Shown here: positions 41,493 through 51,120 of the stretch, one piece after another
Position numbering within the stretch: position 1 is the stretch's first letter
Layout: the number at the start of each line of letters is the position of its first letter
Source: UBA8687 sp964564655
GTDB taxonomy: Bacteria > Nitrospinota > Nitrospinia > Nitrospinales > VA-1
DNA length: 64,000 nucleotides
Direction of reading: 5' to 3'
NCBI GenBank assembly: GCA_964564655.1
Contig: CAZMBO010000001.1
Coordinates: 9,996 to 73,995, forward strand
Notes under the pieces: generated by a model
Seen by the model: only the letters and a program-made list of their open reading frames with translations
Databases searched by the model: none
Told to the model about the DNA's origin: nothing
Made by a program: the position numbers and the translations under genes

Positions 41493-42479
41493 CTAAGTTT
41501 TAACTGTAGTCAGTAGTTTTCCTATGACGTCGACGACCTTGATATTCTCCGCTTCGGCCTTGAAGTTCAAGATAATTCGATGTTCCAGAACCTGACGCGT
41601 AACTGCTTTAACGTCTTCAATCGTAGTCGCAACACGGTTGTCCATCAGAGCCTTGGCCTTGGCTCCTAAAATGAGATATTGAGATGCTCGCGGGCCAGCT
41701 CCCCAATCAATCCATTCTTTGACAAAATTAGGTGCGTTGCCATTTAGTTGTGGACGGGTGCTTTGTACCAGTTCCACGGCATAGCGCGCAACATGTTCAG
41801 AAACGGGAACGCGGGGAACCAGGTCTTGAAACTTTAAAACTTGTTCCGCGTCTAAAATAGATTTTAATTCCGGCAACTGACCTGAAGTGGTGGAAAGCGC
41901 GATCTTAATTTCTTCTTCCTTGCTGGGGTAGGAAACGTTAATAATAAACATGAAGCGGTCCAGTTGTGCTTCCGGTAAGGGGTAGGTGCCTTCATGCTCG
42001 ATTGGGTTTTGTGTCGCGAAAACCAGAAAGGGTGGATTGAGCGGATAGGTGTTTCCTCCAACTGTCACTTGTTTTTCCTGCATCGCCTGTAGCAGGGCTG
42101 CCTGAGTTTTTGGCGGCGTTCTGTTGATCTCGTCGGCTAAAATTATATTGGAAAATATAGGTCCCTTAATGAACTGGAACGATCTTTTTCCTGTTGCAGA
42201 ATCTTCATGTAGGATGTCGGTTCCAGTGATATCGGATGGCATAAGATCAGGAGTAAATTGGATGCGGCTGAATCCCAGGTTCAGGACCTTGGCCAGAGTG
42301 CTGACAAGAAGTGTTTTAGCAAGTCCGGGGACGCCTACAAACAGGCAGTGGCCTTTTGAAAACAAGGCGACTAGCAGGTTTTCTATAACCTCATCTTGGC
42401 CAATAATTACTTTTTGGATTTCCGCGACTACATTTTTTTTTGCATTTAACAGTTCTTGCGCCAGTTCTAAATCTTCCAT
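41493..42479 (-). CDS. MoxR-family AAA ATPase
   Basis: 328 residues. Walker A GVPGLAKTLL, Walker B ILADEINRTPPKTQAALLQAM, sensor region VFATQNPIEHEGTYPLPEAQLDRFM, all standard MoxR. These ATPases act as chaperones for maturing or regulating protein complexes, usually with VWA or DUF58 proteins encoded beside them. Here it is the last gene of a run DUF4175 - metallopeptidase - moxR, with 10 bases to the preceding gene and no DUF58/VWA gene present. The DUF4175 protein may be its membrane partner. Confidence 0.92.
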   Translation of the reverse strand: MEDLELAQELLNAKKNVVAEIQKVIIGQDEVIENLLVALFSKGHCLFVGVPGLAKTLLVSTLAKVLNLGFSRIQFTPDLMPSDITGTDILHEDSATGKRSFQFIKGPIFSNIILADEINRTPPKTQAALLQAMQEKQVTVGGNTYPLNPPFLVFATQNPIEHEGTYPLPEAQLDRFMFIINVSYPSKEEEIKIALSTTSGQLPELKSILDAEQVLKFQDLVPRVPVSEHVARYAVELVQSTRPQLNGNAPNFVKEWIDWGAGPRASQYLILGAKAKALMDNRVATTIEDVKAVTRQVLEHRIILNFKAEAENIKVVDVIGKLLTTVKT

Positions 42480-42489
42480 TTAAGAAACC

Positions 42490-44049
42490 TCAATTTAATA
42501 AGCTGAGCTGCTGGGTTTGCAATTTTTTTTCTTTATCCATTTTCATGCGACCGTATAACTCTATTAACCTAATATGTGTAAAAGGGTTGAACGGATTGAT
42601 GCGTGCTGCTTTTTCGAGATACTTCTTAGCTACGTCATATCGCTCACTAATAAAATAAATCTCACCAAGATTATTGAGCGTGGTATGAAAATCAGAATAA
42701 TATTCCAAACTTTCTTTTAAGAGTAGTTCTGCTTCATCATATTTCCGTGTTTGGATATAGGTGCCCGCAAGTTTATTGAATAATATTGGAGAGTGAGTAG
42801 TAGATTCTTTTTTAGCTTTCTGGTACTCAAGAATTGCCGCAGCATAATGGTCACGGGACTTAAGTATATCACCTAAAAATGTGAAATCCTGTGCCCGCTT
42901 AGTGCTCATTCCTTTAAAATCTTTTTCAGGTTTCAAGGAATTATTATTTTTAAACTCTTTTGTTAGTGGGGCGATTCCGGGAATATATTTGAGTTCTTTA
43001 TTTTTGGCCCATATTTCCCAGTTGTTTTGAAATGTGGATATATCGGAGCCTGCAATTTCAATAAAGCTTTCATCGAACTTTTTCCCTTTTGCCAAATCTT
43101 CAAGTAGACGAGGGAAAGTTTCTGCACCTTTTTTTTCTAACAGATATTCCATCATTGTGGAAACTTCTGCATATGCCAGTTGTACATCTTTGGCTGTTTT
43201 TAATTTTGCAAGAGATGGCATCATGTCCTCCAAAGGCACACGGTAATCATTTTTCAACGCCCCGGAAAGAATGGTTTCCATGATCGGGGACATGTAATTT
43301 GGATCATCCCTCCATCTGGTTTCGAGTAATTTTGCTATTCCCTCATGCATCCAAAGGGGGAGTCGGTTTCGGCTTTTCTTTGTAAGGATGTAATGTACGT
43401 ATTCGTGACTCAGAGTGTCCATCCAGTTATAGCCGCGAACCAGCGAGCCTGGGGAAATCATCATGATCCGATTGTATTTGCAAAGTGCCACCGTACCCGA
43501 TGTGAGAATATCTTCTATGGTGAGCGGAGAAATTTTAGAAAACGGTTGTCGGTCAGGATAAATTTCAATGAGAACTTTTTCTTCTGGATAGTATCCAAGA
43601 ATTTTTCCGAGTGCATGATAAGATTTTTCCAGAACTTCTTCAGCATAGTGCATTAGTACTTCATCAGGTCCTTCTTCATAACGAAGGCGAAAATGCTCTG
43701 TTTCAAAGGAAACAAAATTTTTGGAGGCTATCCGGGTGGCGTTGACTTGTTTCTTAAAATCGGTGACTTCCTTAAAATTATTACCCACTCTTTTTAGAAT
43801 TTCCCATGAATGCTCATAATTGCCCTTCAAGAATTCAATTCTCGCGCTGAGAAAATGAGCATCACCGGATTCTGGGTGCTCCTTTAGAAGCGATTTGGAA
43901 AGTTTTTCCGCGGCAACCAGATCCCAATCCTGCGTTAGCTCATGACCTATGAATACTTTTTGAGTAAGTGTTGGCCCGGAAAATGAGGTCCCCGGGGTGC
44001 TAAGGACCAATAGTAAGAGTATGAAAAGGGTCTTGGTTCCTATTTTCAT
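42490..44049 (-). CDS. Exported TPR metallopeptidase (peptidase MA-like)
   Basis: 519 residues. Signal peptide (LFILLLLVLSTPGTSFS), a TPR-like pair (WDLVAAEKLSKSLLKEHPES; GNYEHSWEILKRVG), a gluzincin domain with HEYVH (His215, Glu216, His219) and the third ligand in LWMHEGIAKLLE (Glu236), then C-terminal TPR repeats (EAELLLKESLEYYSDFHTTL; YDVAKKYLEKAARINPFNPF). Zinc peptidases of this kind act in the periplasm. It overlaps the DUF4175 gene by four bases and precedes moxR by ten. Confidence 0.85.
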   Translation of the reverse strand: MKIGTKTLFILLLLVLSTPGTSFSGPTLTQKVFIGHELTQDWDLVAAEKLSKSLLKEHPESGDAHFLSARIEFLKGNYEHSWEILKRVGNNFKEVTDFKKQVNATRIASKNFVSFETEHFRLRYEEGPDEVLMHYAEEVLEKSYHALGKILGYYPEEKVLIEIYPDRQPFSKISPLTIEDILTSGTVALCKYNRIMMISPGSLVRGYNWMDTLSHEYVHYILTKKSRNRLPLWMHEGIAKLLETRWRDDPNYMSPIMETILSGALKNDYRVPLEDMMPSLAKLKTAKDVQLAYAEVSTMMEYLLEKKGAETFPRLLEDLAKGKKFDESFIEIAGSDISTFQNNWEIWAKNKELKYIPGIAPLTKEFKNNNSLKPEKDFKGMSTKRAQDFTFLGDILKSRDHYAAAILEYQKAKKESTTHSPILFNKLAGTYIQTRKYDEAELLLKESLEYYSDFHTTLNNLGEIYFISERYDVAKKYLEKAARINPFNPFTHIRLIELYGRMKMDKEKKLQTQQLSLLN

Positions 44050-47000
44050 TGCACCAACTCCCTATAGTATTCGTTTACCAATTGTTCGTAATTCTTTGGG
44101 GTTTCTTTTTTCATTGCGTCCAAAATTTCTTCCCGAAATTCGCTGGGCACCTTGTATTGATCTTCAGAGGGTAAAAGAATTTTTTCTTTCTGCATTCTTA
44201 TAGCACCTCCGCGTCTAGAATCCCTGCGGTTTCCTCCCAGTCGAAGCCGATTTTGTGGTTTGCCCTGTCTAGACATTTGCGAGCCAGAGTTTTTCATGTC
44301 CTTTAAAATTTTTTGAGTTTTCTGGATCGATTTCATAGCCTTATTTTCAGATTCTATACTTCTTTGTACCTGGTTTTGATTGAGTCGGGATTCTGCCTGT
44401 TTAAGGTTTTTTCCTGCCATTTGCATGTTTTGTGAAAGAGTAGGAGGAAGCATGGGATTTCTTTGATTCATTTCTTCAAATTGTTTTCGCATCCTATCCG
44501 TTTTTCCGCGAATATTTTTTTCCTGCTGAGCCATCTTTTTCAGCCTATTTTTTTCTTCATCGGAAAGAAGTGATTCATTGCTAGCTTCAATAGAACGCTT
44601 TAAGGTTCCAAGTTTCTTAGAAATTTCACCATTCAATCGGGTTATCTGTCTTAAGTCGTTGTTCATCTTTTCGCCAATATCTTCCAATAAGTTTCGAGAT
44701 GTTCTCAGGTTGCCTTGCCAACTAAAAATTTCAGGGTAGGTATTTTTGAAAAGCAAATTAAAATCATTCAAATCGTTTATTTCAGCAAGCTCTTTTAGGG
44801 TGTCATATTTTTTCTGTAGTTCAGGTAGTTTCTCCTTAAACTCTTGAAAGCCCTGGGTTCTAAGGCTGTTTATTTCATTAAGGATCTTTGTGCGCTGACG
44901 GCGACGATCATTTAGCTCGGTAAAGTTTTCCGCAAGGTTTTTTTCTTTTAGGCTGGAATCTATGGCTTTTTGCCCTAAGGATTGAATTTCCTGTTTTAGA
45001 GCAGATTCCTTTTCAAGAAGCTTGCTTGTTTTTTTCATAGCCTCATGCTCGTTTAAAAAATTTTTATCATCATTAAGGATAGCTTGGATGGATTCCACAT
45101 CTTTTTTTAGCTCTTCAAAAAACTTTTTAACAAGCGATTCAGATTGTTTAGATTGCTGTTGCCGGAGCTTTTGATTTATTTCTGAAGTTTCATTAATGAT
45201 CTTACTCTGTTTCTTTTCCAAACCTTCTAATTCGCGCATTGACTCATTTAGCTGTTCCATCATTTGAGTGTCTACCATTTCTTCCATTGACGAATTGGTT
45301 TGGTTGAGCTGTTCTGCAAAATTTCTCAGGTCTTCTGCCATTTTTTTAAGCTGTTCCATGGCTTCATTGATTTTTCCCTTGTTTGCGAGTTCCTGAATTT
45401 TTTCAATTGAACTCATCATTTCCTTAAGGTTCATGCTTTGATAAGATTTATAATTCAGAAACTCATCTGGCAATGATTGATTTTGCTGTGACAACTTGTT
45501 CAAAAGTTGTTTCAATGTTTGTTGTATTTGGTTAAGTTTGGATTTGAGTTGATTGGAATTTAAAGGTGATTTTTTGTTCTTTAATTTCTCAAATTCTTCC
45601 TGTAGCGATTCGGTTAATTCTGAAAGTTCGTCCTCCAGATCCATGACTTGATCCATTTTTTGGCGATTGGTGATCTTAATCAGGTAGAGAATATCCCGTT
45701 CCAAATGGGTGATCATTCGATCGTTTAAAACTTCTATAGACAACAAGCTGTAACCCACCGGAGTCGGCTTCATTAGAGTGCCCTGGATTTTATCGATCGT
45801 TTCGATTTTTTCCTGACGGATTTCTTTTAATCTCGAAATTATATTGTCCAATAATGTCAGATAGGGTTGTGGAAAATTTCCAAATTCTTCGGCCTGACTC
45901 TTGATATGTTGCGCCAGACCGATGATTTCGATCAAAGCATCGGCATTGGAAGCAAGTAGTTTTTTCCCGTAAAGGATATCTTTTGTGGTTGTCTTGAGAA
46001 TATTGTCTTCCACTAGCCCCGTTGCCAGCAGGGCGATCATTTTTTCTGTTAATTCATCTTGAAGTTGGACTAGGTTGTCAAGTGCTTCCCGTGAATCAAA
46101 GATAGTAAAACGCATCATTTCTGACTGGCCTTTGTTGGGGCCGGAAATATTGTCGTTGTCTTTTATTTCGAGATAATATTGAACCTCCTGTCCTGGTTTT
46201 AGAGATTCCAGAGCGAGGTTCCAGGTAAATTTTCCCTGAGTTTCCTTTTCACTCTCTTTGAAATTTTTGATTTTTTTTCTTATCGAATTGTCATCAATTT
46301 GTGCGACTAATTCGATATTTTGAATTCCAAAATCATCACTTCCCTCATAGAACATCTGAATTTTATCTGAGTCGTAATAAATTGGTTTCGGGTTAGCAGG
46401 AAACAGAATAATTCGTGGTGCTTGGTCTTGCTCTAGCTCAACAAGATATTTTTGCGGTAGCAGGAATCGGGCTCCCGATTGATCTTTGAGTTGGAGCTGG
46501 TAGAACCCTCTTTCGCGAACCATAAAAGCACCTTTAAAGGAAAACCGGTTTTTGGACTCCATTAGAATTGAATCTTTGGCATTAACCACTAGAGTTGCTT
46601 CATGAAAACCCTCATTAGTTTTCCCTTCTATGGTTACCTCTGTTCCGGGCAATGATGTCACAGACCCATCAGAAGGTTTGATGACCTTTGAGGTCAACCG
46701 AGTATAGGATGGATAATTTAGCGTCAGACCGAGATCGCTGATTTGATAATTCTTTTCTGGTTTTGTGGTTATCGGGCTTTGAATTCCCTCCTCTATCTTG
46801 GCGATGCCGGGTGTGCTAACTGGGCTTTTGCTGTTTATTAAAGCCTGTTGCCAGAAGTTTGGAAGTAAAAGAGTGACGGCCATGCTAACTGCCATAGTAG
46901 CTAAAAACAAATTCCGTGCTGGAGCCGTTTTTCCATTTTCCAAGACTAGGTTTGCGTCCAGTTTTGTTAGTTGTTTCTGGGTGCGAGCCAGAAGTTCACG

Positions 47001-47372
47001 AATCATTGCTGAAGAAAATAATTTTTCTCGCGCGGGATCGCCAATGTATCCACCCAATTGCACAGAATTAATAAGTGAATTGTTTAGTTTTGGATATTTT
47101 TTTTCGGTGAGTAGGGCTGCTCCGTATCGATCTAATCTATTTAACGAATTAGAATGTAAGTTGGAATAGAGATATTTCCCCAAAATTAATAATAGAACAA
47201 TGGGAGCGAGATAGCCTGTGATTGTTGGTTGAAAATAATAGAAGAGTCCAGCCGCAAGCGATATTCCAGTCAAAAAAGTAATTGCTAAATAGGTCCCCAA
47301 AATAAATCGGACTCGGTTCCATTTTTTCTGGATATGAATAAGAAATTGGTTTATTTGGGAAATTTCATTCAT
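44046..47372 (-). CDS. DUF4175-family membrane protein
   Basis: 1108 residues. N-terminal membrane helices at ~17-36 (VRFILGTYLAITFLTGISLA), ~38-55 and ~155-172, then a beta-rich periplasmic region (~200-430, PSYTRLTSKVIKPSDGSVTS; FPANPKPIYYDSDKIQMFYE), then a very long Gln/Glu/Lys-rich coiled coil (~430-1050) and a basic tail. This is the layout of DUF4175 proteins, which occur with MoxR/VWA genes in many bacteria. Function unknown. The four-base overlap with the metallopeptidase shows strict co-expression. Confidence 0.85.
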   Translation of the reverse strand: MNEISQINQFLIHIQKKWNRVRFILGTYLAITFLTGISLAAGLFYYFQPTITGYLAPIVLLLILGKYLYSNLHSNSLNRLDRYGAALLTEKKYPKLNNSLINSVQLGGYIGDPAREKLFSSAMIRELLARTQKQLTKLDANLVLENGKTAPARNLFLATMAVSMAVTLLLPNFWQQALINSKSPVSTPGIAKIEEGIQSPITTKPEKNYQISDLGLTLNYPSYTRLTSKVIKPSDGSVTSLPGTEVTIEGKTNEGFHEATLVVNAKDSILMESKNRFSFKGAFMVRERGFYQLQLKDQSGARFLLPQKYLVELEQDQAPRIILFPANPKPIYYDSDKIQMFYEGSDDFGIQNIELVAQIDDNSIRKKIKNFKESEKETQGKFTWNLALESLKPGQEVQYYLEIKDNDNISGPNKGQSEMMRFTIFDSREALDNLVQLQDELTEKMIALLATGLVEDNILKTTTKDILYGKKLLASNADALIEIIGLAQHIKSQAEEFGNFPQPYLTLLDNIISRLKEIRQEKIETIDKIQGTLMKPTPVGYSLLSIEVLNDRMITHLERDILYLIKITNRQKMDQVMDLEDELSELTESLQEEFEKLKNKKSPLNSNQLKSKLNQIQQTLKQLLNKLSQQNQSLPDEFLNYKSYQSMNLKEMMSSIEKIQELANKGKINEAMEQLKKMAEDLRNFAEQLNQTNSSMEEMVDTQMMEQLNESMRELEGLEKKQSKIINETSEINQKLRQQQSKQSESLVKKFFEELKKDVESIQAILNDDKNFLNEHEAMKKTSKLLEKESALKQEIQSLGQKAIDSSLKEKNLAENFTELNDRRRQRTKILNEINSLRTQGFQEFKEKLPELQKKYDTLKELAEINDLNDFNLLFKNTYPEIFSWQGNLRTSRNLLEDIGEKMNNDLRQITRLNGEISKKLGTLKRSIEASNESLLSDEEKNRLKKMAQQEKNIRGKTDRMRKQFEEMNQRNPMLPPTLSQNMQMAGKNLKQAESRLNQNQVQRSIESENKAMKSIQKTQKILKDMKNSGSQMSRQGKPQNRLRLGGNRRDSRRGGAIRMQKEKILLPSEDQYKVPSEFREEILDAMKKETPKNYEQLVNEYYRELVQ

Positions 47373-47429
47373 ACAGGTCTTAGATATAAATGTTTAAACA
47401 ATGTTAAATTCTGTGAGAGTCTTCAATTA

Positions 47430-48188
47430 CTAATTAGGAGTATTTTTTCCTCCTTTGTTCTTTATTGATTCAAACAACTCCAGCGGAATAGGGATATATG
47501 TATGAGATCCTTCACCACTGGACAGATCAAGCAGAGTTTGAAAAAATCGCAATTGTAAGGCGGGTGGGTGAGCGCCGATCAAATCTGCAGCGTCACAAGT
47601 TTTTTGAGCTGCTTCAAATTCTCCTTGGGCATTAATTACCTTAGCGCGCCGTTCACGCTCTGCTTCTGCTTGTTTTGCCAAAGCCCTTTGCATTTCTTGT
47701 GGAAGGTCAACGTTTTTTACTTCGACATTAGCGACCTTTACCCCCCAAGGTTCTGTTTGTTCGTCAATTACTTTTTGTAGGTGCGAATTGATTTCCTCTC
47801 GATTCGATAGCAAGTCATCTAGGTTGCTTTGTCCTAGTATGCTCCGTAATGTGGTCTGGGATAGTTGGGATGTGGCGTATAAAAAGTCTTCAACTTCTAT
47901 AATAGCTTTTTGTGAGTCCACAACGCGAAAATAGATAACCGCGTTGACTTTTACGGTTACGTTGTCTTTGGTGATGATATCCTGGGGAGGAACATCCATA
48001 ACCACTGTACGCAAGCTTACCTTGACCATTTTTTGTATCCCCGGAACCACAACAATGATCCCCGGACCTTTTACCTTCCAGAACCTTCCTAGTAGAAATA
48101 TCACCCCTCGCTCATACTCTCTCAATATCTTGAAAGTGCTTAATAGCAGTAATCCGAGTAAAATTAAAAAGGTCAGCAGGGTATCCAT
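47430..48188 (-). CDS. Slipin (SPFH/stomatin-like protein)
   Basis: 252 residues. One N-terminal membrane helix (LLTFLILLGLLLLSTFKIL) then an SPFH domain: EYERGVIFLLGRFWKVKGPG, VMDVPPQDIITKDNVTVKVN, LRSILGQSNLDDLLSNREEI, NVEVKNVDLPQEMQRALAKQ and the charged AEAERERRAKVINAQGE helix. Such proteins form ring-like membrane microdomains. Usually the gene pairs with an NfeD protease; none is next to it here. GGGAGA lies before the ATG. Divergent from the histidine-rich protein gene. Confidence 0.92.
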   Translation of the reverse strand: MDTLLTFLILLGLLLLSTFKILREYERGVIFLLGRFWKVKGPGIIVVVPGIQKMVKVSLRTVVMDVPPQDIITKDNVTVKVNAVIYFRVVDSQKAIIEVEDFLYATSQLSQTTLRSILGQSNLDDLLSNREEINSHLQKVIDEQTEPWGVKVANVEVKNVDLPQEMQRALAKQAEAERERRAKVINAQGEFEAAQKTCDAADLIGAHPPALQLRFFQTLLDLSSGEGSHTYIPIPLELFESIKNKGGKNTPN

Positions 48189-48342
48189 AACGATTCTCCC
48201 AAAGGATTTCGACTGTTACTCCATAATAACAACTTTTGTAGATCAAGTCCTACTAATATAGAAGAACATTTCATTGTTCTGTTTTATCAATTGTTTTAAA
48301 ATGGATGTTAATAAGACAGTGACAAACAAAAGGGTGGGTTTT

Positions 48343-49176
48343 ATGAGGCTTCTTTTTATATTGATTATTGTTTTTATTTTCCCAAATATAGCCTTGGGGC
48401 AGCCGCTTAAGGTTTCTATAGACAGCAACGTGAATGAAAATGGTCAAGTGGCCTTGGCTTTGACAATAGAAAATATAGGTTCACACCCCGTTTTTCATGT
48501 TCATCCCATGTTTCATTTTCATCACTCAATGTCTATGATGACTGCAATAAGGGAGCTAAGGCCTGGGCAGAAAATAACTCTTGAGAATAACGAACATCCT
48601 CCGGTGCTTCGAGTTGGGACGTATCCTATTTCTGCAATGGTTAAATACAAGACCCTTCTTGAAGAGGGAGAAGGGAAAACAATTTTTCATTCCGGTTCGT
48701 TTTATTTTAAAGAGCCAGCGCAAGCACAAATTTGGGGTAGCATTCAATCCTCTGGTGGGCCCGAGTCATCAATTTTAAAAATTTTGTTAAAGAACCAGTC
48801 TGACTCTTTAAAAAATATCAGGATGATGTTGTTATTACCTCCTGGAATGATTTTAAAAAAATTTAATGGAATGATGGGTTTAACTCTAAGAGGAAGTGAG
48901 GAAAAAAGTTTTGAGTTGACGGTTCGCCGAAGTTCCAATTGGGATGAAGATCGTTTCCCTGTTCACCTGATTGTGGAGTATGGGGAAATGTTAAAGCATT
49001 ATTCTGGGGAGATAAAAGGGGTTATTCAATTTTCTCCTTCCTGGTATTCTGTTAAATATTTGTGGCATTTTACAGCTTTAGCTGTGATGGGATTGATATT
49101 GATTGGATTATATTATAGATTTTGTAACTTAAAAATGAAGAAGAAAGGAAATGCAAATGGCCAGAGCAAGCGCTAG
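48343..49176 (+). CDS. Histidine-rich exported membrane protein
   Basis: The frame opens at 48274, but ATG at 48343 has AGGGTGG upstream and begins a signal peptide (MRLLFILIIVFIFPNIALG), giving 277 residues. Residues 48-61 read HPVFHVHPMFHFHH, six histidines in a beta-type NEAT-unrelated stretch that could bind metal. Two Ig-like beta domains seem to follow, then a C-terminal helix (FTALAVMGLILIGLYYRF) and a basic tail, so it is anchored at its C-terminus with the body outside the cytoplasm. Family not recognised. Its end overlaps the parvulin start by 20 bases. Confidence 0.72.
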   Translation: MRLLFILIIVFIFPNIALGQPLKVSIDSNVNENGQVALALTIENIGSHPVFHVHPMFHFHHSMSMMTAIRELRPGQKITLENNEHPPVLRVGTYPISAMVKYKTLLEEGEGKTIFHSGSFYFKEPAQAQIWGSIQSSGGPESSILKILLKNQSDSLKNIRMMLLLPPGMILKKFNGMMGLTLRGSEEKSFELTVRRSSNWDEDRFPVHLIVEYGEMLKHYSGEIKGVIQFSPSWYSVKYLWHFTALAVMGLILIGLYYRFCNLKMKKKGNANGQSKR

Positions 49177-49438
49177 ACATATTCTTGTAAAAACTGAAGA
49201 GGCCTGTGTTGATTTGAAACAAAAGATTGATGAGGGCGGGGCAGATTTTGCCGATATGGCAAAGAAACACTCAGAATGTCCATCTGGAAATAATGGCGGG
49301 GATTTGGGTGAGTTCAGCCCAGGCCAAATGGTTCCTGAGTTTGATACCGTAGTTTTTAATGATGAGGTGGGAAAAGTTCATGGCCCGATTAAAACTCAAT
49401 TTGGATTCCATCTGATCGAGATCACCAGTCGAAGTTAA
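49157..49438 (+). CDS. Parvulin-type peptidyl-prolyl isomerase
   Basis: 93 residues from ATG at 49157 (AAGGA seven bases upstream), rather than ATG at 49151. Single-domain PpiC: ASARHILVKTEEACVDLK, FADMAKKHSECPSGNNGGDL, GEFSPGQMVPEFDTVVF, IKTQFGFHLIEI. No signal peptide, so cytoplasmic. Its start lies inside the end of the histidine-rich protein gene, and msrA follows after 11 bases; folding and repair functions seem grouped here. Confidence 0.93.
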   Translation: MARASARHILVKTEEACVDLKQKIDEGGADFADMAKKHSECPSGNNGGDLGEFSPGQMVPEFDTVVFNDEVGKVHGPIKTQFGFHLIEITSRS

Positions 49439-49449
49439 TTGGAGAAATT

Positions 49450-49911
49450 ATGGCAACAGCAATTTTTGGAGCAGGTTGTTTTTGGGGTGTCGAGGTCGCA
49501 TTTGGAAGGATGAAGGGAGTCACTTCTACTTCCGTTGGGTATTCCGGCGGCACCACAAAAAATCCTACATATGAACAGGTGTGCACAGGAAAAACCGGCC
49601 ATGCCGAGGTTGTTTGGGTTGAGTTCGACCCTTCTTCCGTATCCTATGAAGAACTTCTCGATGTGTTTTGGGGTTGTCATGATCCAACAACGTTAAATAG
49701 GCAGGGTCCGGACATTGGTACTCAATATCGATCAGCAATATTTTTCCAGGATTCGCAGCAGGAGGCTGCAGCAACTCAGTCTAAAGAAAAAAATGCAGGG
49801 CGATTTCCAAGTCCTATCGTGACTGAGATAACTGCCGCGTCAAAGTATTATATTGCAGAGGATTATCATCAGAAATATTTAGAAAAACGCGGTATGGGCA
49901 GTTGCCATTAG
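49450..49911 (+). CDS. msrA: Peptide methionine sulfoxide reductase MsrA
   Basis: 153 residues. Reduces methionine-S-sulfoxide in proteins. The catalytic motif GAGCFWGVE holds Cys10; GYSGGTTKNPTYEQVCTGKTGHAEVV and FWGCHDPTTLNRQGPDIGTQYRSAIF are standard. A C-terminal Cys (GMGSCH, Cys152) is well placed as resolving cysteine. GGAGAA precedes the ATG. There is no signal peptide and no MsrB domain. It lies behind the parvulin gene and ahead of a di-haem peroxidase, a small oxidative-stress grouping. Confidence 0.96.
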   Translation: MATAIFGAGCFWGVEVAFGRMKGVTSTSVGYSGGTTKNPTYEQVCTGKTGHAEVVWVEFDPSSVSYEELLDVFWGCHDPTTLNRQGPDIGTQYRSAIFFQDSQQEAAATQSKEKNAGRFPSPIVTEITAASKYYIAEDYHQKYLEKRGMGSCH

Positions 49912-50027
49912 ATAAAAATAATTGGAAGTCATTTGTCTTTCAAAATAAAATTTTTGAGAGAGTATGAATTGACTATCTATTTATCAATAATTCTTCTGCT
50001 ATTCATAAAATAATGAAGGATAAGATT

Positions 50028-51083
50028 ATGAAAATAAAAACAAAAAAAATGTGGAAAATAGGAGTTTCTAATGCACTTGCGGTTCTTTTTTTGGTTTTAT
50101 CAATAGTATTAGTTTCCCAAAGCGAAGCCTATGAGTTGAAAATTCCATTAGGACTTGATGAAGAAGCTCTTAAAGTTACTGAAGGTAACCCATTGACTAA
50201 AGGAAAAGTTGATTTAGGGCGACTTCTTTTTTTCGATAAGAGGTTGTCTGCAAATAATACTATTGCTTGTGCTACTTGCCATATCCCGGCATTGGCATTT
50301 ACGGATGGTCAGCCTGTTTCATCTGGCATACACCATTTGCAAGGTGGTAGAAGTGCTCCTACGGCCATCAACCGTGCATTTGGTACTGCCCAATTTTGGG
50401 ATGGGCGTGCGGCAACCCTAGAAGATCAATCTATTGGGCCTTTTGCTAATCCTATTGAACATGGTTTTGCAAATCATGATCAATTGGTTGATAAAATTAG
50501 TAAGATTGAGGGCTATAAAAAACTTTTTATGAAGGAATTTAATACAGGCTCTATCACTAAAGAGCATGTTGGAAAAGCCATAGCATCTTTCCAAAGAACC
50601 CTTATTTCAGGTAATAGCCCGTTTGATCGATTTGATTATGACGGTGATGAGAGTGCGCTTTCTGAGTCTGCAAAACGCGGGAAAAAACTTTTTTTTGATA
50701 AGGCCCGTTGCAATTTATGTCATTTCGGAACAAACTTCTCCGATGAAAAATTCCACAATATTGGGATCGGCTGGGGTGGGGGCTCTTTGGATGTTGGTCG
50801 TTATAATGTGACTAAAAATGTTAAGGACTTGGGTGCTTTCAAAACCCCAACACTTCGTGAAATTTCTAGAACTGCTCCCTATATGCATGATGGAAGATTT
50901 GCAACGTTGGAGCAGGTTATTGAACATTACAATAAAGGAGGTGTAAAGAATCCCTTTTTGGATAACCAGATTATTCCTCTTAATCTGACATCTTCAGAAA
51001 TTAAGGACCTTATTGCTATGCTTCGATCTTTAGAAGGCACAGGTTGGCAGCATGTTAAAGCGCCTAAAGAATTCCCACAATAA
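50028..51083 (+). CDS. Di-haem cytochrome c peroxidase / MauG family
   Basis: Preferred start ATG at 50028 (AAGGA eight bases upstream) gives 351 residues with a signal peptide (NALAVLFLVLSIVLVSQSEA). Two haem c motifs: CATCH (Cys81, Cys84, His85) and CNLCH (Cys228, Cys231, His232). Family landmarks: LGRLLFFDKRLSANNTIA, APTAINRAFGTAQFWDGRA, GAFKTPTLREISRTAPYMHD. It reduces hydrogen peroxide in the periplasm, or in the MauG branch makes protein modifications; length and position favour the peroxidase. It ends with a strong bidirectional terminator. Confidence 0.93.
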   Translation: MKIKTKKMWKIGVSNALAVLFLVLSIVLVSQSEAYELKIPLGLDEEALKVTEGNPLTKGKVDLGRLLFFDKRLSANNTIACATCHIPALAFTDGQPVSSGIHHLQGGRSAPTAINRAFGTAQFWDGRAATLEDQSIGPFANPIEHGFANHDQLVDKISKIEGYKKLFMKEFNTGSITKEHVGKAIASFQRTLISGNSPFDRFDYDGDESALSESAKRGKKLFFDKARCNLCHFGTNFSDEKFHNIGIGWGGGSLDVGRYNVTKNVKDLGAFKTPTLREISRTAPYMHDGRFATLEQVIEHYNKGGVKNPFLDNQIIPLNLTSSEIKDLIAMLRSLEGTGWQHVKAPKEFPQ

Positions 51084-51090
51084 AAAAGTA

Positions 51091-51120
51091 TAAAGGTCTG
51101 GTTAGCAAACCAGACCTTTA
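51091..51120. terminator. Bidirectional terminator after the peroxidase
   Basis: Perfect 13-bp stem (51091-51103 with 51108-51120) and an AGCA loop. On the plus strand it ends the peroxidase transcript; on the minus strand it follows the DUF423 stop codon directly and runs into a TTTTTT tract. Confidence 0.85.
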
